From: Heterostelium album PN500
Lineage: Eukaryota > Evosea > Eumycetozoa > Acytosteliales > Acytosteliaceae
Assembly (NCBI RefSeq): GCF_000004825.1
Contig: NW_008805078.1
Span: forward strand, 834,069-898,068
Length of the DNA: 64,000 bases
Direction of reading: 5' to 3'
This document shows, piece by piece, positions 1-11,475 of this stretch. Made by a program: the position numbers and the translations under genes. The notes under the pieces are model-generated. The model did not search any database and was not told the DNA's origin. It worked only from the letters and a program-made list of their open reading frames with translations. Each line of letters opens with the position of its first letter. The first letter of the stretch is position 1.

Positions 1-1202
1 GCCATACGTCTTCCAAAGTCATTGGGATCGATGTGATAGGGAGAATCCTCCTCCTTTTGAATCTGATTGAGTACGGTGTACGATTCGTCGTAGACACGAT
101 GCAGCGATCCACTCGCGTAGTTGAATACACGAATCTTTCTGTCGCGTGCCATCATCGCAAAGTACTGTCCGTTGTTACTAAAGTGCAGACTGGTCGCCAC
201 TGTCTTTTCCTTCTTCAGCACGTAGAGATCGGTGTCGAGCTTATAGCTAAACTTCAACTCGGCGGTCGGTTCGTTATACTCGTGTTCCGGTGACCAATAT
301 TCAATCATACCGGCCAAATCGACAGAGACAACCGTTCGCTTCTCCACGTTGAAACCAATGAGATGCACCGGTCTCTTGTGAATCGTCAGAGTATGGACGA
401 CCTGCGATGTCACCTCTCCACGAATATCATATACAAAAATATTTGGTGATTCTCTACTCGATATTGCCAGTAGCTGTTTTCCAGATTCCTTACTATAGAT
501 CCATTGACATGCCAACGGTAAATAATCAATTTTAAATGAATTTACAATATCTAGATTTGTGTAATCAAACTACCGTTAGATCATCATCCCCTTATTATTT
601 GGGTGGTGTAAATCTGAATGTGTTTTGTTGATATTTACCAAAGTTATTTACATCGAATATTCTTACGTTTTTATCTTGACCTGCAGAGCACATCCATAGA
701 CCATCGTAGCTGACGGTCATTGTGAATAGACCTTGATGTGATTTGAATGTCTTTACAAAATCGATGCCATTCGGTTGTTTCTTCCAGAATTTAATGTACC
801 CAAGTATATCACCCGTTATAATAAACTCTGTCTTTGTAACATGCATTTGATTGCAAACATCCTTATGCATATAACTTCTTTCATACATCTCTGTATTTGG
901 TAGATTATCTAAATAAACTTGTTCAAATGGTAGATCTCCTAATTATTATAACGAAACTGTAAGTAATTATGTTGAAACATATTCTATATGTTATGTATAT
1001 TAAACATACTTTTAACTTTTTTCTTTTCATGATTATCTTTATTATTACTATTACTATTATTATTATTATCAGTATCAATTTCAGATGATTCTTTTTCTTT
1101 TAATCCTGTTTCACCTTTTGTTTCAGAATGTTCATGTTTACTCTGTACATCATCACCATCATTATTTAAATCTGTTTCTATACCACGATCTCTTTTAGAC
1201 AT
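1..1202 (-). CDS. ppwd1: PPWD1-type WD40 peptidyl-prolyl isomerase, N-terminal part (runs off the window)
   Basis: Nuclear, spliceosome-associated cyclophilin with N-terminal WD40 repeats. Three exons fit: 1010-1202, 639-938 and 1-550 (incomplete), with introns 939-1009 (GTATGT) and 551-638 (GTAAAT) that keep phase. The first exon codes a charged Asn/Glu/Lys-rich leader starting MSKRDRG. Exon 2 holds the hallmark start of the first blade (YERSYMHKDV, FIITGDILGYIKFWKK, FVKTFKSHQGLF). Exon 3 continues with WIYSKES, NIFVYDIRGE, GMIEYWSPEHEY, KTVATSLHFSNNGQYFAMMARDRKIRVF in the PPWD1 order, ending near NDFGRRMA-like residues. The catalytic cyclophilin domain would lie beyond base 1, so isomerase activity cannot be judged here. 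Identity rests on recalled similarity to the human PPWD1 blade sequence. Confidence 0.85.
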
Positions 1203-1746
1203 CTTTAATTAAATAATTTTTTGTTATAATAATAAAATTTGTGTTTTGAAATAAATGCAAGCAGATCAATTTCGTTTTTTAATTGTTTTCTTGATTTGAT
1301 GAAAGTTCAACAAATAATATATTAATGTTTCAAATTTACTTAAAAAAGATATTGTGCTAATTAAATTAAATAATTTTATTTATTTGTTTTTTTTATTAAA
1401 AAATTAGGGGAGTGGAGTTGTAGGCTAACAAATATAATGCAGATGTTAATGTGCTTGTTGAGTAACCAATTTGATTAAAATAAATAATGTTGTTGATTGG
1501 TTTCTTTCTTTCTTTCTTTTTTTTTTTTCTTCTTCTTTTGTTGTAATTTAGTTATTATTATAATGATCTAACTTTACATTAAAATAAAATAAAAAATAAA
1601 GATTAAGTTGTTTGTTGTCTTTGTTCTGGTTTGTTCTGTTCTGTTCTGTTTTGTTTGATATGTTATGTTGTAAATTGCTGGTTGTTTAGTTGGTTGGTTG
1701 ATTGTTTAGTTGATTGTATTTATAATTCTATTTAAATATGTTATGT
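1203..1746. other. Intergenic, gene-free
   Basis: AT-rich DNA between two minus-strand genes. It holds CTTT and GTTCT microsatellite runs (about 1500-1520 and 1624-1650) and T tracts. No coding or RNA gene is evident. Confidence 0.7.
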
Positions 1747-2899
1747 TCATTGTACACTGTAAGTTTGACTATTATTACTATAGGTACTTAATAGACTCTG
1801 TTTCTCTTCTCTTCTTCTGATGTTTGCCTGTTCGGTATCCGAGTAGTGGTAGTTTGATTTACTACTAGAGAAATTATCGTCGACCGTTCCCATGTTGGAT
1901 CCAAAGAATATCAGTGCCACCGTGACTGCTATTGCCTCTGGTAAATAGTTGAGTGCATACAGATCCCATATGTTTGATACAAACGGTGATCTTATATTGA
2001 TAAAGTAATGTACAATCTTGGCATCAAGACATAATATAAATATAATCGTTACAACTCCAACCTATTATTATTATTTGTTGTTTTTAATTTTAATATTAGT
2101 TAGATAGTTAGTTAGTTAGTTATTATAGATAATAATAGAGTTAGTTAGTTAGTGTACTCACTTTGATTAAAAAGTTTTGGCGTTTGGTTGAAGATGCAAT
2201 CTGAAGTGAGGAAACCATGCGGTGTAGTTTGATCCAGTAGACGATGAATGCGATCGACAGTGCAAATGAGAAACAAGAGACGATCGCTAGACCAATGCCA
2301 AACACCATGATTGCAAACTTTTGATCGATATTGACAAAGAGTTCACTGATGATAAAGATTGCGATGATCCAGATGCAAGTGAACACACAGAACACATTAC
2401 GCCAGAGTCGAACTTTGTCTTCGCCATGACCGAGATGCTCAACACGAAACACCACTTCCACCCAGCTGAACAAAACGATGCCATACATACAGTAGTAGGT
2501 GATGATACCACACATCTCGAACGCTTCAAACGCCACCGAAGCATCGAAAACATTGATATCCGAGGGTGCTGTCAATAAATTTATAAAAAGTAAATCTGAA
2601 ATTGTTTTTGCTAAAATTATTATTGGAAAAAAGTAAATAAAGATATTTTAGTTAATTAGTTAGTTATATTAATATTAATTAATTAATTACATACCTAAAC
2701 AATGTAAAAGTATTATTGTATAAACTAATTTCGTTAATTTATTGGGTCGATACCGGTTCGACCAAAACAGAAGAAACACACTAGTTAGCAGGAGAAGGAA
2801 ATGCCATGATGCAAATGCTATTTCGAATCCAGTTTGAACACGACGTGACAATCCATCTCCTTCTCCAAAATAGATTAGTCCAATAATCTCAAAGGACAT
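1747..2899 (-). CDS. Multi-pass membrane protein of unknown function
   Basis: Three exons join in phase: 2695-2899, 2162-2595 and 1747-2061 (317 aa). The protein begins MSFEIIGLIYFGEGDG and has about seven hydrophobic segments, for example WHFLLLLTSVFLLFW, LTKLVYTIILLHCL, GIITYYCMYGIVLFSW, FTCIWIIAIFIISELF, FGIGLAIVSCFSFALSIAFIVYW, VGVVTIIFILCL and AIAVTVALIFFG. The tail is cytosol-like, rich in Ser, Asn and basic residues (SSKSNYHYSD, RRREEK). The seven-helix layout and a Tyr-rich region around helix 3 recall the THH1/TOM1-like or GPCR-like eukaryotic 7TM families. I cannot assign a family with confidence. The acceptor of exon 2 could instead be 2576, which would drop a hydrophobic stretch of seven residues. 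Confidence 0.6.
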
Positions 2900-3544
2900 T
2901 TAAATTACACTCTATAAAACGACTGCTTTTTTTTTGTTTTTAGAAATTTCTCTCTCTTTCTCTCTATGTGGTCACTCTATAAATTCACTAAATTAACTTT
3001 TACTAAATAAATATTGATGTTTGTTTTATATTTTAAGTTTATAAATAATAAATAGTTTTTTGTTTTTGATAAAAATAATATTGATTGATTGATCAAGCAC
3101 GCACACTACACACTAAACACTATCTACTTTAAAAAAAAAAAAAAACTTTAGTAAAAATTAATTTTCAAACGTAAATTCTAAAAAAAAGTTTTCAAAAGAA
3201 TATTTTTTGATCACTTGGTTCCCAAGATAAACAACCTTCCTCAAGTGATCGAAGTTTAGAAAATCAAAAAAATTGATATTTTCTGCTCTCAAATTGAAAA
3301 TATTTCAAAGGAATCTTAAAATTGTTTAATTCATAAGATATTTAATCATTCTTGTTGGTTCTACCAACAATTCGAAACTTTTGAAAAAAAAATAAAATAA
3401 TAATTATCTGATTATTATTATTTATTTGAGAATATAATTGGAAAATGAAAAAAAATAGTATAACAAACAAATTTAATTATTTTTTTTAATTTATATTTAT
3501 TTATTTTATTATTATATTGTGTGAAAAAGAAAAAAAGGTTTTGT
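2900..3544. other. Intergenic region with small inverted repeats
   Basis: No gene seen. It holds long A runs and two short hairpins: 3209-3217 pairing with 3242-3250, and 3352-3359 pairing with 3363-3370. It lies between the promoter of the membrane protein and the 3' end of bystin. Confidence 0.6.
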
Positions 3545-4945
3545 TTAAATATCAGACATTTTCGAGTCTGATTGATGTCTAATTGGTTGATTGGAAGTGG
3601 TTGTTGTGGTTGGGAATAGTTCTCTTCTGATTTCGTGGGTGATGATGTGATGTGTTTGTTGACGTAGGAGGATACGGATCGCCTCTTTTTGATCGTGTGA
3701 AATGTCGTTCTTGTAACGCTGGGCAAAGGTGAGGAGTGCGGCGTGCCACAGAACGGGCAGTTGTCTGCGTTCCTCAGTGAAGTTTACGAAATGACGAACC
3801 AAATCGCTGATGACACGATACGGCAGTGAGTATTTCTTGTCGATCAAAGTACGAATAAAGATAGAGGTGGCTCCGTTGTAGTGGTCGAGACTGGCGAGCT
3901 TGATGAGTGCCGCAGCGGAGTGGTTCACCGGAATCGAGACTTTGGCGACGACCGAAGCAATGATTTTCGCTTCGAGCAGAGTGCAGTCACCGCCCTCTGC
4001 CAGTGGCAAGAATATCGCTTTGTAGAATGCGTTTGGACGGTACAGCGACTTTTTCAGTGCCATGTAGTAGTGGAAGTTGAGCTTCTTGTGGTCGGCAATG
4101 TCGTCACGGATCTTGGGGAGAACGACGATCGAGAGGAAACGCTGAGTGATTTTCGCGTTCGTTCCCATGCAGAACAGCTTGGTGGCGACAAAGGTGGCAT
4201 TGGGACTCCACTTGTCGGGACGTGTCAGGTAGAGCAGATCCTCCCAGTTGGTGAAGTTTGGCAACACACGGAAGGCACGTGGAATCTTGCCGGACTTGTA
4301 GAGGTGGAGAAGTGTTCCAACTTTAGTATATACATCGACAACCTTTGGATTGATCTTGTTGGCTGGATCCTGAGTGCGCTCCTGTTGCTCACGCAGCTTA
4401 CTCTCGATCAAGTCACCGAGTGTGTAACGCACACCGGCCATACTTCCAACACTGCCCTGTCCAGTCATAAACATCGAGAGGATACGCTCGTCGTCGGCAT
4501 CGATCTCCTCCACTATATCGTCGTCGAAATCCGCGTATTCCTGTGCGTCGTCACCGAATCCATCCAATTCGTCTTCATCCTCCTCGTCGTCGCCAGCTTT
4601 CAGTCCCAAGTCATCTTCTTCGTCATCTGCGAAGTCCAATAATTTTACCGATTGTCTTTCCTGTTCACCGGTAGTCAAACCGGCACCAGAGTATTGATCA
4701 CGATCCTCCTCTTCGATCTCCTGTGCTTGATCTCTAATCTGTGAGAGAATCTTCTTTGATAGATTCTGTGGGATTACTTTCTCCACTTCATCTTCATAAC
4801 CTTCTTCGTTGGCACGCTTCTTCTTTATCAAACCCTTTCCTGATCTAACTTTTTGAACACGATGAGCATTCTCTGAATCGACAATCTGTTTACCCAAAGG
4901 GTCATGACGTGGTGCAATCTTTTTTGTTCTCTCTATTTTTCCCAT
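3545..4945 (-). CDS. bysl: Bystin (ENP1/BYSL), 40S ribosome biogenesis factor
   Basis: Bystin is needed for 18S rRNA processing and for export of the 40S precursor from the nucleolus. This is one uninterrupted 466-residue frame, close to the family length. The N terminus (MGKIERTKK, then RHDPLGKQI) matches the bystin start. Residues about 85-155 are strongly acidic (DDEEDDLG, DDEEDEDELDGFGDDAQEY). The conserved helical bystin domain follows: YTLGDLIESKLREQQ, VVDVYTKVGTLLHLYKSGKIPRAFRVLPNFTNWEDLLYLT (in part), RFLSIVVLPKIRDDI and LPYRVISDLVRHFVNF. The tail after about residue 445 is a short low-complexity Thr-rich end. No intron is needed, unlike most neighbours. The sequence is clearly richer in G+C than the flanks, as expected for an expressed conserved gene. 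Confidence 0.95.
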   Translation of the reverse strand: MGKIERTKKIAPRHDPLGKQIVDSENAHRVQKVRSGKGLIKKKRANEEGYEDEVEKVIPQNLSKKILSQIRDQAQEIEEEDRDQYSGAGLTTGEQERQSVKLLDFADDEEDDLGLKAGDDEEDEDELDGFGDDAQEYADFDDDIVEEIDADDERILSMFMTGQGSVGSMAGVRYTLGDLIESKLREQQERTQDPANKINPKVVDVYTKVGTLLHLYKSGKIPRAFRVLPNFTNWEDLLYLTRPDKWSPNATFVATKLFCMGTNAKITQRFLSIVVLPKIRDDIADHKKLNFHYYMALKKSLYRPNAFYKAIFLPLAEGGDCTLLEAKIIASVVAKVSIPVNHSAAALIKLASLDHYNGATSIFIRTLIDKKYSLPYRVISDLVRHFVNFTEERRQLPVLWHAALLTFAQRYKNDISHDQKEAIRILLRQQTHHIITHEIRRELFPTTTTTSNQPIRHQSDSKMSDI

Positions 4946-5327
4946 TATAATATATTATTATTTCTATCTATTAAATTTAATATATTTATATTTATACAAT
5001 TAATTATGAAAAAAAACAAGAGAAAGATTTAATAAAATTAAAAATAAAATCAAACTTTTAAAAAAAAACGACTTACTCGACTTTTGAAAAAAAAAAAGAA
5101 GTGAAATTAAATTAATTTTTAAAAAATGTTTTTTGGTGGTACTTGCTTTATGAGAATGAAATGATCAGAAAAATGAATAATAAACGAAACACAAACATTA
5201 TATTTTTTATATCTGAAATATAGATCTATTTTTTTAGAATTCTAGATATCTTTTATTTTCATATCTTGTGAATTTGGATTTATTTCATCATTTAAATATT
5301 GTATTGGTTTCTTTTTGATTAAAAAAC
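4946..5327. other. Divergent promoter region between bystin and the XRN-type nuclease
   Basis: 382 bp of AT-rich DNA between two divergent starts, with A8-A12 runs. No RNA gene or defined operator is visible. Confidence 0.6.
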
Positions 5328-7830
5328 ATGGGTATAACAGGTCTCTCTGCATATTTATCTGAAGAACTTGGTTTTCAATCATCTACAATCAGCTCAAATA
5401 GTAATAATAATAACAATAGTAATATAGTTGATGAAAATAGTAATAACAATAATATTAATAATGGTGGTAAAAAGTTCAATACAAATAGAGCTAATGAACC
5501 TCGAAAAGCAGATCATGTATTCATCGATATGAATGGAATCATTCATAAACAAGTTCGTAGAAATTCCAATAGTGAATTGACAGTCGATCGTGTTAAGAGA
5601 GATTTAATCGATACTCTTAAAAACATCATGAAAGGTTCTGGTGTCTTTTATCATACGAAATCAATTCAATTCATTTTCGATGGTCCAGGTTCAAGATCAA
5701 AAATTCTACTTCAACGTAAACGTAGATCAAAAGTAGGTTTTTTAAAAACCATTTTTATTAAACTAAATTAATTAAATCATTGATATCACTATCCTATCAT
5801 TTAGAAAATCGAAGATTTGGTAGATACAAAAGTCAATGCTAGTTTGATTACACCTGGTACCTCATTCATGGGTGAAATGAAACAGTTGCTATTGGATTAC
5901 TCAAAGAAATTACTGAGAGAATCACAAAATCTCAATCTCAAGGATATTCATGTGTCTGGAAGTGATCGTTGGGGAGAAGGTGAATTCAAAATATTCGAAC
6001 ATATAAATTCAATGAATTGGAAAGAGAATACCAATGTATCGATATTCACCTGTGATTCAGATACAATTTTATATGGTAAACATTATAATTGGATATTCTT
6101 TTGATAAATTAGATATCTCTAAAAAAAAAAAAAACTAAATATAATTTGAAATTAAAAATAATAGCTTTATTATCAGATGCAAATATTAGAATCCATGATC
6201 TATATGATCCGAAATCCTATAAAGATATTTCTAAATTAAAGCAAGAGCTATCATTACTTGTACCACAAAGAGATAAAAGTAAGTTAAAATTAATCATTAA
6301 ATGGAAATTAATCAAGCAATCAATCAACCAACCAGATTTCTAATTTTTCTTGATAATTTTTTTAATTTTTTTTTTAGAACAAGTATTTGTGGATTTTGTA
6401 CTTATAAATTTATTTAGAGGAAATGATTTGTTACCTGCTTTGCAAAGTTTCAATTTTGACTCTGTTTGGCAAGCTTATGTATCATCGCCTGACAAATTAG
6501 GTGTCTATAATTTGGAGACATCTGAAATCAATTGGGAGTTACTCTTGGACCTGCTTTCCAAGAATCGTATAATCAATTCACCTCAAACTAAGATATCGAT
6601 TGTCGGTGAATTTAGAACGTTGTTGGCTGTGTTGGCTCGAGACTTGAAGCGTGAGGAAAAGTTGGATTTCCAACTCAGTATGCTTGAGGTAGGCGAAAAG
6701 AATGTCGTGGATATTGTCGGTGTCTTTGACGGCCAGACTTTTAAAGAGGAACGTGTGAAATCCGATACTCAAACCAAAACTAGATTCCTCAAGAAGTTCT
6801 TTGATATCGATCACCCGTTCTGGACAAAGTACAAGCCACTGTTGACTCGGGAGCAAATCGATGGTCTGGTGCGACGTATGGCGACTTCCATGGCAAACTA
6901 CGTCACCGCCAACGCTGAAGAACCGTCAATCGAGCAGTATGTAGAGGGAATAGTTTGGCAGATGAAACTGATGCGTGGACAATGCACAAACTTCCAATTC
7001 CACTATCCCTATTTCTTTGGTCCGCGAGTGGACGACATCAAACCGGTTGCCATTCCAAAGGATACCGGTGTATCGGTGCCGCCACTCTTACCGCTTCAAT
7101 TCTGCTTGGCATTGACACACGCACAGGCAAAGAATAATGTTAACCAAATATTCCATCCAATGTTTGAGGAACTTCCACATTACAGTTTACTCCAACATGT
7201 CTCAACTGATGTAAGTGGATTTTAAATCTCCAATCCTATTGCACTTTTTCTAAAAACAATTTACTTACTATCCATTCTATTACATAGGCATGGAAACATC
7301 CAGAAGCATTGGACCAATTGAATCAAAGTTTCAAGAAATATGTAGATACATCAAAGTTGACAGAGTTTGAAAACAGTCAATTGTCATTCCATCCTACTTT
7401 ACATCTCTCCAAGCACAACAACAGTATATTCCTACGCGAGGAAATACTAAACAGCAAACAATATACAAGTCCAAAACACTTGGAAACCATTCCCTACAAA
7501 CCAAAAGCTCTTAATCAAAACATTAACAACAATAATAATTTTAATAGTAATAATAGTTATAGTAGTAATTATAAATCAAATTATAATATTAATAGAGTTT
7601 CGAAGGGTGCTATGCAATATCAATCAAGATTTGGAATTAAGGATTCAACAACTACCACTACCACAAATACCACCACCACTGATTCTCAAGTGAATCAAGG
7701 TGTTATCAATGCGGTCAGAAATTATTTTACAACAAATCGTACTCCAACAATTCAAACTACTACTAGTCTCATACCAACCATCAAATATAGCAGTAGTATA
7801 AGATCACTTCTTTTCAAACTTATAAAATAA
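5328..7830 (+). CDS. Short XRN-family 5'-3' exoribonuclease
   Basis: Five exons join in phase: 5328-5732, 5805-6075, 6165-6278, 6378-7210 and 7288-7830 (721 aa). The start MGITGLSAYL and the block HVFIDMNGIIHKQV (about residue 63) are the XRN N-terminal signature. The metal-binding acidic residues of the family appear intact: GEGEFKIFEHI (about 192), CDSDTILYG (about 218) and FRGNDLLPAL (about 276). An Asn-rich insert lies at residues 24-48, and the C-terminal 90 residues are low-complexity Asn/Thr. The protein is shorter than Xrn1 or Xrn2 and several motifs are divergent (FDGPGSRSKILLQRKRR instead of the usual APRAKMNQQRxRR). It is therefore a divergent paralogue rather than a clear Xrn1 or Xrn2. 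Predicted role: 5'-monophosphate RNA degradation or trimming. Confidence 0.82.
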
Positions 7831-8332
7831 AAGAAAATATTTAAATTGAACTAACTATTGAATGCATTTTCTTGATTTTATTGGAGTTGACCAAAAAAAG
7901 CGTTAAAACGAATTTTTCGTTTTTTATTTTTAATTCGAAATTAATATTTTTTATAATAATAATAACGATCAACCCACACACACAACAGCAAATTACACAA
8001 TCATTGACACTATTCAAACTCAACAACACATCATTCATTCATTCATTCATTCATACACATAAAATATTATAAATTGACCATAACTTTTTATTGTGTGTGA
8101 ACTGTATTGTTGATTTTGATCAAGTTTGTATATCAGCATCACTTTTTTTATTTTATTGTTTATTTTTGTCATAGTCAAAGGTAATATCTTCATTCTTATT
8201 GATTATAAAAGTCAATAGGTCATAAAATATTCTTTTTATTAGTAGTAGATGTTATCAAAAGTAACAAAAATATAAAATAAAAGTAGTATTTAAACTAAAA
8301 AAACAAAAAGTTAAGATATCAGATATTCAATC
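7831..8332. other. Intergenic, gene-free
   Basis: AT-rich DNA with CACA and CATT repeats (about 7975-8060). It serves as the terminator region of the nuclease and the promoter of the IF-2 gene. No gene is seen. Confidence 0.6.
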
Positions 8333-11300
8333 ATGTTATCGAATAGTATCAATAGACCATTGTCATCAGTGGGCTACAAAAATGTTTCTTTCATTCTATC
8401 GTCATCGACACAAATGAATTTAACCATTGGAATGATTGGACACAAACCATATTCATCTAACAACAACATCAACAACAAAGTAAGTAACTAATGATTGAAA
8501 AAGAAATAGTCTCGATAATATGTTTATTAATATTCAAAATATCGAATTAGCAATCATCTACTTCTTTGTTTTCCAATGGTGGTGGTGGTAGTTCAGTCGA
8601 TAGAATGTCGGCTTCAAGTAGCACTGCTGTCGGAGGTGCTACCAATAGCAGTTCAGTCGGTAGTAGCGGAAGTACTACTGGTAGTGCATTCCAGATTCCG
8701 GGATCACCCATTCCACCAAGTGGAAAGGTAAACTATTTCGTACAACCGAATCAACAACAGCAACAACCGAATCAACAACAACAAGCAAAACCAATGTTCC
8801 CACCATTGCCACCAAACAACAGAACATTCCCTTTGATTCCAAATCTACCACCAAAGAATAACAACAACAGTTACAATCCAAATGTAGATCAACCACAATC
8901 TAGATTTCATCCACTCTTCCACAGACAAAACAACAATAACAACAACATGAATATTCAGAATCAACCAAATAACAACAATAACAATATGAACAAATCAACT
9001 AGTCAACCTATTTTACCAAAGATGTTATTCCCTAATTCCAATTCATTTAAACCTTTTGCTAAACCTAATAATAATACTAATAATAATAATAACAACAATA
9101 GCTATAATAATAATAATTATAATAACAATAACAACTTTAAACAATATAATAATAAAATAATAATTATAATCAAAATATGAGAACTGACAACAATAATAAT
9201 AATAATAATTATAATAATAGTAGAGGACAACAACAACAACAACAATATAATAGTAATAAGGTTGAATATGATTTGGATGAGGACGATGATTATGAAGAGT
9301 ATAGAGCAGCAACAAAGAGAAAACAGAGTCAGAAAAAATCTAAAGCAATGAGTTCAGTTTCAGAGAAAGAGATATTATTGCCTTTGGTTCCAACACCAAA
9401 GTCAATGTCTTCACTGACAGGACGTTCAACAGTTGAGATTCTAAAGTGGATGATCAAGATGGGTGAAGCACCGACACGTTCCGACGAAGTGCTTGGTGAA
9501 GATCTCTTGAATCTCTTCTCGGAGGACATCGGTGTGAAGTTTGCTCGTGTCAAGGAGCGCAGTGAATTCCGCACTGGCAAACGTCAACAAGATGCCACCT
9601 GGAAGCGAAAGACACCGGTAGTAACGGTGGTCGGTCATATCGATCACGGAAAGACCAGTCTTCTCGACTACCTGCGTAATACATCGGTTGTCGAGAAGGA
9701 AGCCGGTCGTATCACCCAACACATCGGTGCTTTCGAAGTGGAGATTGCCGATGGCCAGAAGATCACTTTCATGGACACGCCGGGACATGCCGCCTTCTCG
9801 ACGATGCGTGTGCGTGGCGTCAGCACCACCGATATCGCCATATTGATTGTGGCGGCGGACGACGGTGTTCAGGAGCAAACGATCGAAGCGATCAAAGCGA
9901 TTCACGACGCCAAGGTTCCATTCATTGTGGCGATCAACAAGATTGACAAGCCCGGTGCCGACGTCGAGCTGGTGAAGCGCCAGCTGTTGGAGCAAGGCGT
10001 TGCTCTCGAGGGACACGGTGGAATGGTGCCGTACTCTGAGATCTCTGCCAAGACCGGTGAGGGAATACAACACCTCGAGGAGACCATTCTCCTGTCGTCG
10101 GAGATCTACGATCTGCAGGCGTCGTTCGAGGGCAATCCAGAGGGAGTTGTCATCGAGTCGACTTTTATCAAGAATCGTGGTGTTAGCGCCACCATCTTGG
10201 TGAAGCACGGAATACTGAAGACTGGACAATTCTTTGTTTGTGGCGATACCTATGGAAAGATCAGAGAGATGAAGAACTTCACTGGTGCCAATATCAAAGA
10301 GGCACCGCCTTCCACACCAGTGGAGATTTTCGGATTCAAGCTGGATCCACCCAGTCCCGGTGATGAAATCCATGTTGTCGAGAGCGAGCAACGCGCCAAG
10401 GAGATCATAGAAGCTAGAAATGAGAGTAAGAGTCGTAGCGAAACACTGGATCTCATTGAAAATGTTGAAGCAACAGCAGCAGCAGCCGAGAATAGCAAGT
10501 TGAGCGCAAAGAAGGGAACTTTCAAGAAATACAAGGATGAAGACGACAATGATTATTTGGATCCAGAGAAGATGGCAGAGGAAGTCAAGGCGAATCTCGG
10601 TGCCAAGCCGGTCAAGGAGAAGATTGCCCTGCACAAACTGGCAAACCTCTACTTGAAGGGAGATGTCGGTGGCTCGGTGGAAGCTTTGCAATTCGCGCTG
10701 AAAGCTCTTCCACAGGACGAGGAAATCACTTACAACGTTGTCAAGACTGCGTATGGTGAGGTGACCGATGTCGACCTGAAGGAGGTTGCTCTTCTGAAGG
10801 CACCGCTCATCTACTTTGGACCGAAACTTGACCATCGTATCTGTGAGAACGCCAAGAAGCAAGGTGTTCCATTGATCGAGGGTGATGTCATCTATCACGT
10901 AGTCGACAATCTCAAGGTTTACTTGGAGTCAACGCTGGATCCAGTCGATGTTTACACTGTCATCGGTGAGGCCAAAGTACAGCAACTCTTCAACATCGAT
11001 AAAACCAATCAAATCGAAATCACTGCCGCCGGTTGTAAAGTAACCAACGGTATTTTGAAGAAAGGTTCAAAAGTCAGAGTAAAGCGTGGTGAAGAGATTA
11101 TTCATGATGGCAGAATTGAAATTATTAAACATTTTAAGGAACTGTAAGTTAATAATAATTTTAGATTGTAAATATCTTTATCTATTTTCACATATTAATT
11201 AATTATCTTTATCAATCATTTCATTATAGTGTAAAAGAAGTAAATAAAGGACAAGAGTGTGGTATTTGTATAAAGAATTTCGATGAAATCGTTCAAGGTG

Positions 11301-11371
11301 ATACTATTATTGCATACACCAAGAGTGAAGAAACAAGAAAACTTGGAGAGAAAGTAAAGATTTACCGTTAG
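8333..11371 (+). CDS. Mitochondrial translation initiation factor IF-2, with one frame break
   Basis: This GTPase brings formyl-Met-tRNA to the mitochondrial small subunit. Exons are 8333-8479, 8551-11143 and 11230-11371, about 960 codons. Residues 1-49 (MLSNSINRPLSSVGYKN) look like a mitochondrial presequence. Then comes a long Gly/Ser/Gln/Asn-rich stretch, and then the IF-2 core. The G domain has VVGHIDHGKTSLLDYLRN (about 407), DTPGHAAF (about 458), AINKIDKPGA (about 511) and SAKTGEGI. Domain II and the C-terminal C1/C2 domains follow, ending VKEVNKGQECGICIKNFDEI and GEKVKIYR. The frame of the Asn tract before about 9155 is offset by one base from the frame after it. The total coding length becomes a multiple of three only if one base is restored. 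The break lies in an AAT repeat, so a sequencing or assembly slip is more likely than gene loss. Confidence 0.9.
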
Positions 11372-11475
11372 ATCATTTTTAACATGTTTGAACAAGTTCA
11401 AGTTAATTTGGATTTATTAAATTAAATAAATTGGATTGACAAATATTTATTTTTCTTAAGAAAAAAACATGTTTA

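Noticed and set aside
3881-4642. 253-codon plus-strand frame inside bystin
   Set aside because: Antisense shadow of the conserved bystin gene.
9441-10898. 485-codon open frame on the minus strand inside the IF-2 gene
   Set aside because: It is a shadow of the strongly coding plus strand; no family motif, and the IF-2 domains are unmistakable in the other direction.
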